Source: Polaromonas sp. (lineage in GTDB: Bacteria > Pseudomonadota > Gammaproteobacteria > Burkholderiales > Burkholderiaceae_C). Taken from it: a stretch of 64,000 nt of DNA. The number at the start of each line of letters is the position of its first letter. Position 1 is the stretch's first letter. This document shows positions 19,283 to 29,563 of this stretch, in pieces. The notes beneath the pieces are model-generated. The model ran no database searches. It saw only the letters and a program-made list of their open reading frames with translations, and was not told the origin of the DNA. Made by a program: the position numbers and the translations under genes. The stretch spans positions 372,001-436,000 of the forward strand of contig NZ_JABBPE010000008.1 in the NCBI RefSeq assembly GCF_012927455.1. The letters are read 5' to 3'.

Positions 19283-20478
19283 GTCACAAGTTCCTCGCAG
19301 GCCGCCACGACACGCGCTGTAGCCTCTGTTTTTTGCATAGATTTAGCCTGCAGCGCCCGTTGTATAAGCGTAGAGCGCTCTGTTTTTTGTAGCATTTCGG
19401 CCAGCAGCGGAGCCGTCAGGTCACGCTGCGGCACCAGCCAGCCGCCGCCCTGGTCGACCAAAAACCTGGCATTGCTGGTCTGGTGGTCGTCCACAGCGGA
19501 TGGAAGGGGCACAAACATTGCCGCGGCGCCAACGGCTGCGATTTCGGTCACCGTACTGGCGCCTGCGCGGCAGATGATCAGGTCGGCGTCGGCAAACGCC
19601 TGCGCCGTGTCTTCGATGAAGGGCGTGAGTTCAGCCTGCACGCCTGCGGCCGCGTAGTGGGCGCGCAGCGCCTCGATCTGACGGGCACCGCTTTGATGCG
19701 TGACCTGCGGACGGCTGGCCTCGGGGATCAGCGCGAGCGCCTTGGGAACCAGCGCATTCAGGGCGCTGGCCCCCAGGCTGCCGCCGACAATCAGCAGCTT
19801 TAAGGGCCCGCTGCGCCCAGCAAAACGCGCGGCCGGATCGGGCTGCTGGATAAAAGCCGGGCGCAAGGGGTTGCCGATCCAGTCGGCTTTCTTGAGCGCA
19901 CCGGGAAAAGCCGTAAAGACCCGATCGGCAACACCGGACATGACCCTGTTGACCAAGCCGGCGACGGAGTTTTGTTCATGCAGCACCAGCGGCTTACCCA
20001 GCAGCACACTCATCAGGCCGGCCGGAAAGCTGATGTAGCCGCCAAGACCGAGCACCACATCGGGCTTGATACGTCTAAGCACCTGCAGGCTTTGCCAGAA
20101 CGCCTTAAGCAGGCGCAGCGGCAACAACACCAGCGTGGCCGGGCCTTTGCCGCGCACGCCGGAAAAATCAATCGACTCAAATGCAAAGCCGCGCGGCGGC
20201 ACCAGTTGGCTTTCCATGCTGGGTTGGCCTGCGCTGCCGCTGCCGCCCAGCCAGTGCACGCGCCAGCCGCGCTCGCGCAAGGCTTCAGCCACGGCAAGCC
20301 CTGGAAAAATGTGGCCACCGGTACCACCGGCCATGACCAAGGCAGTATGGACGGCCCCCACGCTTTTCACTGCGTGTAATGCGCTGCCCCCCAGGGGGGC
20401 TGAACTTGCTTGGGGCTGCCCGGCGCTGCGTTCGGGGGCCCCCACGCTTTTCGCTCCGTGTACTGCGCTGGCGCTCAT
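19279..20478 (-). CDS. murG: UDP-GlcNAc:lipid I GlcNAc transferase MurG with repeat-encoded N-terminal extension
   Basis: A 399-residue GT28 glycosyltransferase that turns lipid I into lipid II on the inner face of the membrane. Core motifs are [15 protein letters not shown] (GGTGGH at 51-56), [17 protein letters not shown] and the UDP-GlcNAc site with [15 protein letters not shown]. In E. coli MurG the GGTGGH motif is near residue 13; here ~38 extra residues precede it. The DNA for them (20354-20466) is a family 2 repeat. ATG 20478 overlaps the ftsW stop, so translation probably starts there. A GTG codon (residue 40) just before the core is an alternative. Residues ~365-382 correspond to a degenerate family 1 element. 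Confidence 0.93.
   Translation of the reverse strand: MSASAVHGAKSVGAPERSAGQPQASSAPLGGSALHAVKSVGAVHTALVMAGGTGGHIFPGLAVAEALRERGWRVHWLGGSGSAGQPSMESQLVPPRGFAFESIDFSGVRGKGPATLVLLPLRLLKAFWQSLQVLRRIKPDVVLGLGGYISFPAGLMSVLLGKPLVLHEQNSVAGLVNRVMSGVADRVFTAFPGALKKADWIGNPLRPAFIQQPDPAARFAGRSGPLKLLIVGGSLGASALNALVPKALALIPEASRPQVTHQSGARQIEALRAHYAAAGVQAELTPFIEDTAQAFADADLIICRAGASTVTEIAAVGAAAMFVPLPSAVDDHQTSNARFLVDQGGGWLVPQRDLTAPLLAEMLQKTERSTLIQRALQAKSMQKTEATARVVAACEELVT
19333..19385 (+). repeat. Degenerate family 1 element inside murG 3' end
   Basis: On the plus strand: TTTAGCCTGCAGCGCCCGT, spacer, then AGCGTAGAGCGCTCTGTTTT. The arrangement matches the family 1 order (core GCxxGCGCCCG, then GGGCTAGAGGCC, then T-run), with several mismatches. 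It is translated on the minus strand as part of the last MurG helix (about residues 365-382). Confidence 0.45.
20354..20466. repeat. Family 2 C/G-rich element, one and a half copies, in murG 5' coding region
   Basis: The unit reads CCCCACGCTTTTCACTGCGTG, then TGCGCTGCCCCCCAGGGGGGC (broken here for length), TGAACTTGCTTGGGG and CTGCCCGGCGCTGCGTTCG, and then begins again with CCCCCACGCTTTTCGC. The same unit occurs at 29386-29515, 41176-41310 and 42858-43097. Each copy contains a strong C-run/G-run hairpin. Confidence 0.8.
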
Positions 20479-21731
20479 GAACGGCCTCCGCGCATCAGGG
20501 TACGGTTCTCGAAATCGATTCGCAGCACCACCGCCAGGGAAATCAGGTTCATCAAAATGGCCGAACCGCCATAGCTCATCAAGGGCAAGGTCAGGCCCTT
20601 GGTCGGCAAAGCGCCCAGGTTCACGCCTATGTTGATAAAGGTCTGAAAGCCCAACCAGATGCCGACACCCTGCGCCACCAGCCCGGCAAACACCTGGTCG
20701 AGCGCGATCGACTGACGACCTATGAGCATGATGCGGCGGATCATCCACATGAACAGGCCAATCACCACCAGCACGCCCAACAGGCCAAACTCCTCGCCGA
20801 TCACGGCCATCAGGAAGTCGGTATGCGCTTCGGGCAGCCAGTGAAGTTTTTCAATGCTGCCGCCCAGGCCGACGCCGAAGATTTCACCGCGACCGAAGGC
20901 AATCAGTGAGTGGGTCAACTGGTAACCCTTGCCCATGGAGAACTTGTCGCTCCAAGGATCCAGATAGGCAAAAATCCGCTCGCGCCGCCACTCGCTGAGC
21001 ATCACCATCAGTCCAAATGCAACCACCACCACGCCGGCGATGACAAAGAACATACGCGCATTGACGCCGCCCAGAAAGAGAATGCCCATGGCGATCACCG
21101 AGATCACCATGAAGGCGCCCATATCAGGTTCGGCCAGCAACAACACGCCCACCACCGCAACTGCGGTAGCCATGGGCAGCACGGCACGAAAGAAGCGCTC
21201 TTTGACTTCCATTTTGCGAACCATATAGTCTGCGGCGTACAGCAGCACTGCGAATTTCGCCAACTCCGAGGGCTGAAAGTTGATGATGCCCAGCGAGATC
21301 CAGCGACGCGCACCATTGACACCCTTGCCCATGAAGGGCAGCAGCACCAGTATCAGCAGCAGCAGGGAAGCGATAAACAGCCAGGGCGCCAGTTTTTCCC
21401 ATCGCGACATGGGAACCTGAAACGCTACCAGCGCTGCCACGAATGCCACCACCAGCGAGGCGAAGTGGCGCAGCAGAAAATGGGTGTGCGCGTAGCGGGC
21501 GAATTTGGGGTTGTCAGGCATCGCAACCGACGCCGAATAGACCATGACCAGACCCCACATCAGCAAGGCCACCGTGACCCAGACCAGCGTCTGGTCAAAG
21601 CCAGCCATGCGCGCAGGTGGCGGCGCCAGCGAGCGCTGCAAGCTTTGGCCGCCGAGCCGGATCGGCAGCGCGTCAGAGGCGGCTTTGCCGGCGCCCGAGA
21701 ACCAGCCAAAAAAGCCCGTGGCAGTGGTCAC
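20475..21731 (-). CDS. ftsW: Septal SEDS peptidoglycan glycosyltransferase FtsW
   Basis: A 418-residue SEDS-family membrane protein with ~10 helices that polymerises septal peptidoglycan together with FtsI. Marks are [46 protein letters not shown] and the C-terminal [10 protein letters not shown]. An N-terminal cytoplasmic segment of ~45 residues precedes the first helix. Its start overlaps the murD stop and its stop overlaps the murG start, both by 4 bp. Confidence 0.97.
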   Translation of the reverse strand: MTTATGFFGWFSGAGKAASDALPIRLGGQSLQRSLAPPPARMAGFDQTLVWVTVALLMWGLVMVYSASVAMPDNPKFARYAHTHFLLRHFASLVVAFVAALVAFQVPMSRWEKLAPWLFIASLLLLILVLLPFMGKGVNGARRWISLGIINFQPSELAKFAVLLYAADYMVRKMEVKERFFRAVLPMATAVAVVGVLLLAEPDMGAFMVISVIAMGILFLGGVNARMFFVIAGVVVVAFGLMVMLSEWRRERIFAYLDPWSDKFSMGKGYQLTHSLIAFGRGEIFGVGLGGSIEKLHWLPEAHTDFLMAVIGEEFGLLGVLVVIGLFMWMIRRIMLIGRQSIALDQVFAGLVAQGVGIWLGFQTFINIGVNLGALPTKGLTLPLMSYGGSAILMNLISLAVVLRIDFENRTLMRGGRS

Positions 21732-23251
21732 AGCACGGCCCCCTGTTCATGGCCGAGGGCCTGAACCGCTTCGCAAAAGACGCGGGCCCGGTGTTCGTAG
21801 TTTTCAAACATGTCAAAACTGGCGCAGGCCGGCGACATCAACACGGCGTCACCGCCCCTGGCCTGCTGCGCGGCCACGCTGACCGCCTCCTGCATCGACG
21901 CGGCATCCAGTAGCGGCACATGTCTGTCTTGCAACGCGGCGCGGATCAGGCCCGCATCGCGCCCTATCAGCACCACGGCGCGGGCATAGCGCGACACCGG
22001 GCCGGCCAGCAGCGAGAAATCCTGCCCCTTGCCTTCACCGCCCAAGATCAATACCAGTTTGCGGTCACTGCCCAGGCCAGCCAGCGCCGCCGCGGTGGCA
22101 CCCACGTTGGTGCCCTTGCTGTCGTCGAAGTACTCGACCTCATTGACGACGGCTACCGACTCCACCCGATGCGGCTCTCCCCGGTATTCACGCAGGCCAT
22201 GCAGCATGGGCGCCAGGGCGCAATCCGCCGCCAGCGCAAGACCGAGGGCGGCCAGGGCATTGGTGGCGTTGTGGCGCCCATGGATACGCAGCGCATCGAG
22301 CGGCATCAGGCGCTGGATATGCAGCACCACCTCTTCGTCCTTGCGACGCTTGATGGTTTCATCGGCCAACGCCGCACGCACCAGCCATGCCATGCCGTTG
22401 ACGGTTTCAATGCCGTAGTCGCCGGGGCGCTGCGGCTCGTCACCGCCAAAAGTCAGGTAGGCACGCAGCGGCTTGCCTTTGACCAGTGGCGGCAAGGCTG
22501 CCATCACCAGAGCATCATCCCGGTTGAGCAGCATCAGGCCGGCGCTGCCGTACACACGGGCCTTGGCTGCGCTGTAGGCGGCCAGGGTTTCGTGCCAGTC
22601 CATATGGTCCTGCGTCACGTTGAGCACCGTCGCTACGGTGGGCTCGAAGTTCGTGACGCGGTCCAGCTGAAAGCTCGACAGCTCCAGCACCCACACCTCA
22701 GGCAGGTCCGGCACAACGTCGACTTCGGCGAATTCCCGTTTCTCGTCGAGCTTCTCCATCAGGGTATCGAGCAGCGTCGGGCCGATATTGCCCGCCACTG
22801 CCACCGATTTTCCGGCGCGCTGCACCAGCTGACCAGTCAGCGAGGTCACGGTGGTTTTGCCGTTGGTACCGGTGATGGCTATGACCTGCGGCGCGTAGCC
22901 ACGCTCTTCTTTCAAATCGGCCAGCGCCTGAGCGAAAAGGCTGAGCTCGTTGCCGCAGGTTATGCCTTGGGCTTCTGCCGCACGGATCACACCAGCCACG
23001 CTGGATGGTGACAAGCCCGGGCTTTTCAGCACCATGTCATAGGCAGCCGTCGCCAGCAACGCCTCGCTCATCGCAGCGTTAACAAACTTCACCGCAGGCA
23101 CAGCGGATTGCAGCGCCGCCAGCTGCGGCGGTGCTGCCCGGGTATCGGCCACAGTCACTTGCGCACCCCAGCGGACGCACCAACGCGCCAGCGCCAGGCC
23201 CGAAGCGCCAAGCCCCAGTATCAGAATGTTTTTTTGGTCCAGCTGCTTCAT
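21728..23251 (-). CDS. murD: UDP-N-acetylmuramoylalanine--D-glutamate ligase MurD
   Basis: A 507-residue Mur ligase adding D-Glu. The N-terminal domain is [16 protein letters not shown], the ATP loop is [13 protein letters not shown], and the central domain has LELSSFQLD and [10 protein letters not shown]. The C-terminal domain shows [13 protein letters not shown] and [18 protein letters not shown]. It is longer than E. coli MurD (438), partly through an insertion around 300-335 ([13 protein letters not shown]). The frame extends to 23623, but ATG 23251 overlaps the mraY stop and starts the conserved domain. Confidence 0.96.
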   Translation of the reverse strand: MKQLDQKNILILGLGASGLALARWCVRWGAQVTVADTRAAPPQLAALQSAVPAVKFVNAAMSEALLATAAYDMVLKSPGLSPSSVAGVIRAAEAQGITCGNELSLFAQALADLKEERGYAPQVIAITGTNGKTTVTSLTGQLVQRAGKSVAVAGNIGPTLLDTLMEKLDEKREFAEVDVVPDLPEVWVLELSSFQLDRVTNFEPTVATVLNVTQDHMDWHETLAAYSAAKARVYGSAGLMLLNRDDALVMAALPPLVKGKPLRAYLTFGGDEPQRPGDYGIETVNGMAWLVRAALADETIKRRKDEEVVLHIQRLMPLDALRIHGRHNATNALAALGLALAADCALAPMLHGLREYRGEPHRVESVAVVNEVEYFDDSKGTNVGATAAALAGLGSDRKLVLILGGEGKGQDFSLLAGPVSRYARAVVLIGRDAGLIRAALQDRHVPLLDAASMQEAVSVAAQQARGGDAVLMSPACASFDMFENYEHRARVFCEAVQALGHEQGAVL

Positions 23252-24426
23252 CGGAGTTTCAGCGTTGACAGGCCGACCAGGCATAGCAGTATGGTGATGA
23301 TCCAGAAACGCACGACCACTTGCGTTTCCTTCCAGCCGCTTTTCTCGAAATGGTGGTGCAGTGGTGCCATTTTTAAAAGACGCCGTCCTTCGCCAAAGCG
23401 TTTTCGGGTGTACTTGAACCACACGACCTGCAGCATCACGGACAAGGCTTCTACGACAAAAATACCGCCCATGATGGCTAGCACAATTTCCTGGCGCACG
23501 ATGACCGCGACAGTCCCAAGTGCAGCGCCCAAGGCCAGTGCGCCGACGTCGCCCATAAAGACCTGGGCGGGATGCGTGTTGAACCACAAGAATGCCAGAC
23601 CGGCGCCCGCCATAGCGGAACAAAATATCAGCAGTTCACCGGCGCCAGGAATGTGCGGAAAGAAAAGGTATTTGGAGTAAACGGCGCTGCCTGTGACATA
23701 AGCAAAGACGCCCAGCGAAGAGCCCACCAGGACGACCGGCATGATGGCCAGCCCGTCCAGACCGTCCGTCAGGTTGACGGCGTTGCTCGAACCCACGATC
23801 ACGAGATAGGTCAGGATGACAAAACCAAAGACACCCAACGGATAGCTCACTTCTTTGGCAAACGGCAGCAGCAATCCGGCCTTGGGCGGCAAGTTCACAT
23901 CAAAACCTGACTGCACCCAGCTGAAGAAAAGCTGCAGCACGCGCAGGTTGGAGCTCTCCGAGATGCTGAACACCAGGTACAGCGCGGCCACCAGACCGAT
24001 CACCGATTGCCAAAAATATTTCTCGCGCGACCGCATGCCTTCCGGGTCCTTGAGCACCACTTTGCGCCAGTCATCGGCCCAGCCGATGGCACCGAAGCCC
24101 AAGGTCACGATCAGCACGATCCAGACGAAACGGTTGGACAGGTCAAACCACAGCAATGTCGAGATACCGATCGCCAGCAGGATCAACACTCCGCCCATGG
24201 TGGGCGTGCCACTTTTGCTCAGGTGCGTCTGCATCGCGTACTCGCGTATCGGTTGACCGATCTTGAGAAATATCAACCGGCGAATCACAAATGGCCCGGC
24301 CAGCAGGCCTATCAGCAATGCCGTGAGCGCTGCCATGACGGCGCGAAACGTCAGATATTGAAATACCCTGAAAAAGCCAAATTCAGGCGATAAGGTCTGG
24401 AGCCACTGGGCCAGGCTAAGCAGCAT
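23248..24426 (-). CDS. mraY: Phospho-N-acetylmuramoyl-pentapeptide transferase MraY
   Basis: A 392-residue ten-helix membrane enzyme moving phospho-MurNAc-pentapeptide to undecaprenyl phosphate to make lipid I. Catalytic and Mg-binding segments are [27 protein letters not shown] and [15 protein letters not shown], and the final cytosolic HHHFE appears in [13 protein letters not shown]. The start overlaps the end of murF by 11 bp. Confidence 0.97.
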   Translation of the reverse strand: MLLSLAQWLQTLSPEFGFFRVFQYLTFRAVMAALTALLIGLLAGPFVIRRLIFLKIGQPIREYAMQTHLSKSGTPTMGGVLILLAIGISTLLWFDLSNRFVWIVLIVTLGFGAIGWADDWRKVVLKDPEGMRSREKYFWQSVIGLVAALYLVFSISESSNLRVLQLFFSWVQSGFDVNLPPKAGLLLPFAKEVSYPLGVFGFVILTYLVIVGSSNAVNLTDGLDGLAIMPVVLVGSSLGVFAYVTGSAVYSKYLFFPHIPGAGELLIFCSAMAGAGLAFLWFNTHPAQVFMGDVGALALGAALGTVAVIVRQEIVLAIMGGIFVVEALSVMLQVVWFKYTRKRFGEGRRLLKMAPLHHHFEKSGWKETQVVVRFWIITILLCLVGLSTLKLR

Positions 24427-25837
24427 GCGGCTCTTTCTTGTGTTGTTCGGTTTGATGGTGTGCGTGGTCGTCTGCGAGACCGGTCAGGGCCTGCACCACG
24501 CGTTCCATCTTCATGAAGCGCGAACCCTTTACCAGCACACTAGCCACTTCGGGTAACTCGGCCACAATCGCTGCAAGCAGCTCGTCGATGGCCAAAAAAT
24601 GGCGTCCGCGGCCAAAGGCAAGAGCCGCCCTTTCAGACTGCGCGCCCAGCGTGAAGAGTTTTTCTACGCCCAGCGCGTGGGCGTGCTGGCCAGCTTCGTC
24701 ATGGAACTGCGGGCCTTGGTCGCCCACCTCGCCCATGTCACCCATCACCAGCAAGCGCGGCCCGGGCAGTTCGGCCAACACCTCGATGGCGGCACGCATG
24801 GAATCGGGATTGGCGTTGTAGCTGTCGTCAATCAGCGTTAGCACACGACCGGGCTGGCCGGGAACAACCAGCGGTATGGCACGCGAGCGCCCCTTAACCG
24901 GAACAAAGGTTGACAGGCCCGCAGCAATGAAAGATGTCGGCACGCCTGCAGCGAGGGCGCAGGCCACCGCAGCCAGGGCGTTCTTGACGTTGTGCCGACC
25001 GGCAATGTGCAGCGAAAAATCAATCGGACCCGACGGCGTTTTCGCCTCTACTTGCCAGCAATCGCCGCTCCAGCGCGCACTGGCGGTCACCTCTGCGGGG
25101 CCGGAAAGCGCAAAAGTCACGACTTGCCGCGCACCCGCCAGCGCGCGCCAGAGCGCGCTGTAGTCGTCGTCAGCAGGGAAAACCGCGATGCCGGCCACAG
25201 CCAGCGACGCCATCACGGCACCATTTTCCCGGGCTACTGCTTGCACCGTGGCCATGAACTCAAGGTGCTCACGCTGGGCGTTATTGACCAACGCTACGCT
25301 GGGCCTGGCGATGGCTGCCAGATAGGCAATCTCCCCAGGGTGGTTCATCCCCAGTTCGACCACGCCGACCTGGTGCGAGGCGCGCAGGCGCAGCAGCGTC
25401 AGCGGCACACCAATGTCATTGTTGAGGTTGCCCTTGGTAGCAAAGGCCTGATCTGATTTCCAGGCGCGCAAGATGGACGCGATCATCTGTGTGACCGTGG
25501 TCTTGCCGTTGCTTCCTGTCACGGCGATGAGCGGCAAATTGAATTGCGAACGCCAGCCGGCCGCCAGCTGGCCCAGCGCCAGTTTGGGGTCGGCCACCTG
25601 CAGACCGGACAAGCCAGCCCCGGCCAGACCATGGTGGGCAATCGCCGCCACCGCGCCATGCGCCGACGCTTGCGCCAGAAATTCGTGGGCATCGAAACGA
25701 TCACCCTTGAGCGCAACGAAAAGATCGCCGGCCTGCAGGCTGCGCGTGTCGGTATGCACGCGCAGAAAATTCACACGCCCATCGCCCACCAGCTTGGCCG
25801 ATGGCAACCAGCCCAGGGCTTGCTGCAGGGTCATCAT
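24416..25837 (-). CDS. murF: UDP-MurNAc-tripeptide--D-Ala-D-Ala ligase MurF
   Basis: A 473-residue Mur ligase adding D-Ala-D-Ala, completing the pentapeptide. The ATP loop is [13 protein letters not shown], the central domain has [13 protein letters not shown] and [11 protein letters not shown], and the C-terminal domain has [13 protein letters not shown] and [12 protein letters not shown]. The C-terminus adds a short His/Lys-rich tail (about the last 15 residues) that overlaps the mraY start. Its own start overlaps the murE stop. Confidence 0.96.
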   Translation of the reverse strand: MMTLQQALGWLPSAKLVGDGRVNFLRVHTDTRSLQAGDLFVALKGDRFDAHEFLAQASAHGAVAAIAHHGLAGAGLSGLQVADPKLALGQLAAGWRSQFNLPLIAVTGSNGKTTVTQMIASILRAWKSDQAFATKGNLNNDIGVPLTLLRLRASHQVGVVELGMNHPGEIAYLAAIARPSVALVNNAQREHLEFMATVQAVARENGAVMASLAVAGIAVFPADDDYSALWRALAGARQVVTFALSGPAEVTASARWSGDCWQVEAKTPSGPIDFSLHIAGRHNVKNALAAVACALAAGVPTSFIAAGLSTFVPVKGRSRAIPLVVPGQPGRVLTLIDDSYNANPDSMRAAIEVLAELPGPRLLVMGDMGEVGDQGPQFHDEAGQHAHALGVEKLFTLGAQSERAALAFGRGRHFLAIDELLAAIVAELPEVASVLVKGSRFMKMERVVQALTGLADDHAHHQTEQHKKEPHAA

Positions 25838-27345
25838 GCGGCGCCTCCTGTAACCGGGCGTCCAGCCGTCAACGCGCCCAGTGCGGCCTGCGCATGCGCC
25901 CGGTCAGAAAATGGTAGTTTCTGGCCGCCAATCTCCTGATAACTTTCATGGCCCTTGCCGGCGAGGAGAACCACATCGTGCGGCTGCGCCAGGCTCAGCG
26001 CATGGGCTATTGCAACTGCGCGATCGGCCTGCACATGGACGGCGTCACGGTGGCTCAAGCCCAGCAAGACCTGGCCCATGATGACCAGCGGGTTTTCACT
26101 GCGCGGATTGTCGCTGGTCAGCACCACCTGGTCAGCATTGTTTTCTGCCACCGCCGCCATCAAGGGGCGTTTGCTGGCATCACGGTCGCCGCCGCAACCA
26201 AACACACACCAAACCTGCCCACCCCGGTTCAGCGCGACCGGCTTAAGCGCCATCAAAACTTTTTCTAGCGCGTCGGGCGTGTGCGCGTAGTCGATGACGA
26301 CGAGCGGCAACCCCTCCATGGCGATGATTTCCATGCGTCCCGGCACCGGCGCCAGGTCTGCGCAGGCGCTGACGGCGTCGGTCAGCGGCAGCCCCAGGGC
26401 ACGCAGGGCCCCCGTCACCCCCAGCAGGTTGGACACGTTGTACTGCCCGACCAGATGGGTCGAAATGCGGTGGCGCTCCGCGCCTTCACCATCACCTTCA
26501 ACGACGTCAAAGCTCAAAGTCTGCGCACCGTGATGAATGGCGCGCGCTTGCAGCCGTGCCGGCCGCTCGCATGAAAATGTCCAGACATCCAGGGCAGAAC
26601 CCGTCAGCGAAGCGCTCAATTCAACACCTTTGCTGTCGTCAACATTGATGACTGCCGCCTTCAGGCCGGGCCAGCCGAACAACATTTTCTTGGCCTCCCA
26701 ATAGGACTGCATCGAGGCGTGGTAGTCGAGATGGTCTTGCGTGAAATTGGTGAAGATGGCGACCTGCACAGCAGTCGCGTCGAGTCGCCGCTCGACAATC
26801 CCCACCGAAGACGCTTCCAGCGCACACGCGCTAAAGCCCTCATCGACAAAGCGCCGCAGCTGCTGCTGCAGCAGCACCGGATCAGGCGTGGTCAAACCAT
26901 TAAAGACCATGGCACCGGGCTCGCCGATGCCCAGGGTTCCGACGACACCGCATTTGCGCCCCAGACGGCCCAAGGCCTGCGCCAGCCACCAGGCGGTCGA
27001 GGTCTTGCCGTTGGTACCAGTGACCGCTACCACCTGCAACTGCCGGCTAGGCGAATTGAAATAGGCTGCGGCAATGGGCCCTGTAGCCGCCTTGAGTCCA
27101 GCGTAAGTCGCGATTCTTTCGTCCTTGAAAGCATAGGCTAAGGCGCCTTCCTGCTCAACCAGGCAAGCTGCAGCGCCCGCGGCAAGCGCATCAGCGACAT
27201 AGTTGCGGCCGTCGGTTGCCGCGCCTGGCCAGGCCACAAAGCCGTCGCCCTGGCAGAGCTTGCGGCTGTCCGTTGCGAGGCTGCCCGTGACGCGTTCGCG
27301 CAACCAGTTAGCCGCCTGTTCGGGTGTGTAGAGTTGCGGGGTCAA
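25834..27345 (-). CDS. murE: UDP-MurNAc-L-Ala-D-Glu--meso-diaminopimelate ligase MurE
   Basis: A 503-residue Mur ligase adding the third peptide residue. The ATP loop is VTGTNGKTSTAWW and the central domain has EASSVGIVERRLD and NFTQDHLDYH. The C-terminal motif is DNPRSENP, the DNPR signature of meso-diaminopimelate-specific MurE. This fits dapF at 41309-42181. The stop overlaps the murF start and the start overlaps the ftsI stop. Confidence 0.96.
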   Translation of the reverse strand: MTPQLYTPEQAANWLRERVTGSLATDSRKLCQGDGFVAWPGAATDGRNYVADALAAGAAACLVEQEGALAYAFKDERIATYAGLKAATGPIAAAYFNSPSRQLQVVAVTGTNGKTSTAWWLAQALGRLGRKCGVVGTLGIGEPGAMVFNGLTTPDPVLLQQQLRRFVDEGFSACALEASSVGIVERRLDATAVQVAIFTNFTQDHLDYHASMQSYWEAKKMLFGWPGLKAAVINVDDSKGVELSASLTGSALDVWTFSCERPARLQARAIHHGAQTLSFDVVEGDGEGAERHRISTHLVGQYNVSNLLGVTGALRALGLPLTDAVSACADLAPVPGRMEIIAMEGLPLVVIDYAHTPDALEKVLMALKPVALNRGGQVWCVFGCGGDRDASKRPLMAAVAENNADQVVLTSDNPRSENPLVIMGQVLLGLSHRDAVHVQADRAVAIAHALSLAQPHDVVLLAGKGHESYQEIGGQKLPFSDRAHAQAALGALTAGRPVTGGAA

Positions 27346-29078
27346 AACGACTCCTCCACAGCCTGCGTCGCAATCTGCGGCTTGACACTCATGTCGGGCT
27401 GCACGCCCATCATGCGCAGCGTCTGCTGAACCACTTCGCTAAATACCGGGGCGGCCGCGATGCCGCCATAGTATTGACCATCGCCCGGCTCATCGATCAT
27501 CACCGCCACAATAATGCGCGGCGCTTCGATCGGGGCCATACCGGTAAACCAGGCGCGGTACTTATTGCGGGCATAGCTTTTCCCAACCTGCTTGCGCGCC
27601 GTGCCTGACTTGCCACCGACCGAATAGCCGAGCGTCTGCGCCAACGGGCCGGTGCCGCCCGGCGCCGCAGCCATCTTGAGCATGCGCCGCACGGCGTGCG
27701 CGTTCTCGGCCGAAAAAACTTTAACGCCGACGGCTGGTTCGCTGCTCTTGAGCATGGTGACCGGAATGATCTGCCCATCGTGCGCAAATGAAGTGTAGGA
27801 ATGCGCCATCTGGAACAGCGAGGCCGACAGGCCATAGCCGTAAGCCATGGTTGCCTGCTCCACCGGCCGCCAGGTTTTCCACGGCCGCAACCGGCCCGTC
27901 ACGGCGCCGGGAAACTCGATCTGCGGCTTTTGCCCATAGCCCAGCGCGACATAGGTATTCCACATCTCGTGGGGACTCATTTTTTGCGCAATTTTCAGCG
28001 CGCCGACGTTGCTGGACTTCTGAATCACACCTTCGACCGTGAGCGTGCCGTAATTGTGGGTGTCGCTGATGGTGAAGCCACCAATACTGAAACGGCCGGG
28101 ACCGGTTTCGATCAGCGTCTGCGGCTTGACGCGGCCCGCTTCCAGCGCCATCGCCACCGTGATCGGCTTCATGGTCGAGCCGGGCTCGAAGGTGTCGGTA
28201 ATGGCACGGTTGCGCAGTTGTTCGCCCGTCAGGTTTTGCCGTTTGTCTGGAACGTAGCTCGGGTAGTTGGCAAGCGCCAGCACCTCGCCCGTGATGGTAT
28301 CGAGCACGACCACGCTGCCGGCCTTGGCCTTGCGCGCGATCACCGCGTCACGCAGCTTTTGGTAGGCGAAGAACTGCACTTTGCTGTCTACGCTGAGTTG
28401 GATATCTTTGCCCTCGACCGGCGGCACCTGCTCGCCAACGCCTTCGACGACGCGGCCCAGCCGGTCCTTGATCACGCGCCGGGATCCTGCCTTGCCGGCG
28501 AGTTCCTTGTTAAAAGCAAGCTCAATGCCTTCCTGGCCGCGGTCCTCCACATTGGTAAAACCGACCACGTGTGCAATGGTTTCGCCCTCGGGATACTTGC
28601 GCTTGTATTCCTTGCGCTGATAAATGCCCTTGATGCCCAGCGCCTGGATTTTTTGCGCCACTGGCTCGTCCACCTGGCGCTTGATCCAGACAAAGGTCTT
28701 GTCCTCATCGCCAAGCTTTTTGTTCAGATCGACCAGCGGCATCTCCAGCAGTTTGGCCAACTCCGCGAGCTGGGCCTTGCTGGCTTCAACGTCTTCCGGA
28801 ATCGCCCAGATGCTCGGTGCGGGCACGCTGGAGGCCAGGATCAGACCGTTGCGATCCAGGATGCGGCCGCGGTTGGCAGGCAGTTCCAGGGTGCGCGCAA
28901 ATCGGACTTCGCCCTGGCGCTGAAAGAATTCATTGCCGAAAATCTGTATGTAGGCCGCCCTTGCGGCAAGTCCGGCAAAAGCCATCGCCACTGCAGCGAC
29001 GATGAATTTACTGCGCCAGACCGGCGTCTTGCTGGCGAGCAAGGGACTTGAGGTGTAGCGCACGCTCCTTCTACTCAT
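27342..29078 (-). CDS. ftsI: Septal peptidoglycan transpeptidase FtsI (PBP3)
   Basis: A 578-residue class B penicillin-binding protein that crosslinks septal peptidoglycan with FtsW. It has one N-terminal membrane helix (about 23-45), a dimerisation/pedestal region starting ELPANRGRILDRNG, and the transpeptidase motifs STMK (301-304), SSN (355-357) and KSGT (490-493). The frame is open to 29120, but ATG 29078 lies across the ftsL stop and gives a normal basic cytoplasmic tail, so it is preferred. Confidence 0.96.
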   Translation of the reverse strand: MSRRSVRYTSSPLLASKTPVWRSKFIVAAVAMAFAGLAARAAYIQIFGNEFFQRQGEVRFARTLELPANRGRILDRNGLILASSVPAPSIWAIPEDVEASKAQLAELAKLLEMPLVDLNKKLGDEDKTFVWIKRQVDEPVAQKIQALGIKGIYQRKEYKRKYPEGETIAHVVGFTNVEDRGQEGIELAFNKELAGKAGSRRVIKDRLGRVVEGVGEQVPPVEGKDIQLSVDSKVQFFAYQKLRDAVIARKAKAGSVVVLDTITGEVLALANYPSYVPDKRQNLTGEQLRNRAITDTFEPGSTMKPITVAMALEAGRVKPQTLIETGPGRFSIGGFTISDTHNYGTLTVEGVIQKSSNVGALKIAQKMSPHEMWNTYVALGYGQKPQIEFPGAVTGRLRPWKTWRPVEQATMAYGYGLSASLFQMAHSYTSFAHDGQIIPVTMLKSSEPAVGVKVFSAENAHAVRRMLKMAAAPGGTGPLAQTLGYSVGGKSGTARKQVGKSYARNKYRAWFTGMAPIEAPRIIVAVMIDEPGDGQYYGGIAAAPVFSEVVQQTLRMMGVQPDMSVKPQIATQAVEESF

Positions 29079-29382
29079 GCTGCGCCCCTTTGGCCTGGGC
29101 TGCCGGAGCCGCCGCGCCATTTTTGTAGCTCACGTACTGCGTGATGGCGGGCGTGGCGGTGCGCATCTGCAGGCGGTCTCTGGCGAGTTTCTCGACCTTG
29201 AGCGGCGTCGCCTGGGCGCGCCTTTCCACCTGCAAGCGTTCGCTGTCCGTTTCTAGTGACCGGCTCTGGGTTGCGACCTTCTCCAGCTCCACATAAAGGC
29301 GGCGCGACTCGTACTGGGTATGCACGAGGTACAGTGCGCTGGCCAGTACGGCCAACAAAAGAACCAGATTCAAGCGGGCCAT
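29071..29382 (-). CDS. ftsL: Cell division protein FtsL
   Basis: A 103-residue bitopic membrane protein: a short basic start (MARLN), one membrane helix (about 5-22) and a periplasmic coiled coil (about 25-70) that pairs with FtsB and activates FtsWI. ATG 29382 has a GGGGGTGAT sequence directly upstream. The frame extends further but runs into the family 2 repeat, so the longer start is rejected. The downstream ftsI start lies just before the ftsL stop. Confidence 0.9.
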   Translation of the reverse strand: MARLNLVLLLAVLASALYLVHTQYESRRLYVELEKVATQSRSLETDSERLQVERRAQATPLKVEKLARDRLQMRTATPAITQYVSYKNGAAAPAAQAKGAQHE

Positions 29383-29385
29383 ATC

Positions 29386-29515
29386 ACCCCCACGCTGTTC
29401 ACTTCGTGTGCCGCGCTTCCCCTTGCATAAGGGGAAGGGGCTGAACTTCGCTTGGAGCGGCCCGGCGCTTCGTTCGCGACCCACACGCTTTTCACTTCGT
29501 GCACTACGCTGCCCG
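29386..29515. repeat. Family 2 C/G-rich element between rsmH and ftsL
   Basis: CCCCACGCTGTTCACTTCGTG, a C-run/G-run hairpin (CCCCTTGCATAAGGGG), GCTGAACTTCGCTTGG and CGGCCCGGCGCTTCGTTCG, then the start of a second copy (CACACGCTTTTCACTTCGTG). It forms most of the 181-bp gap between rsmH and ftsL, a junction that is otherwise tightly packed in this cluster. Confidence 0.75.
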
Positions 29516-29563
29516 CTGACCGAGCCAATTTGCAGTGAGGCGAACTCGCGAACAATGACTGCC

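Noticed and set aside
29383..29484. Longer FtsL start
   Set aside because: The extra codons are translated family 2 repeat, and no membrane or coiled-coil feature is gained.
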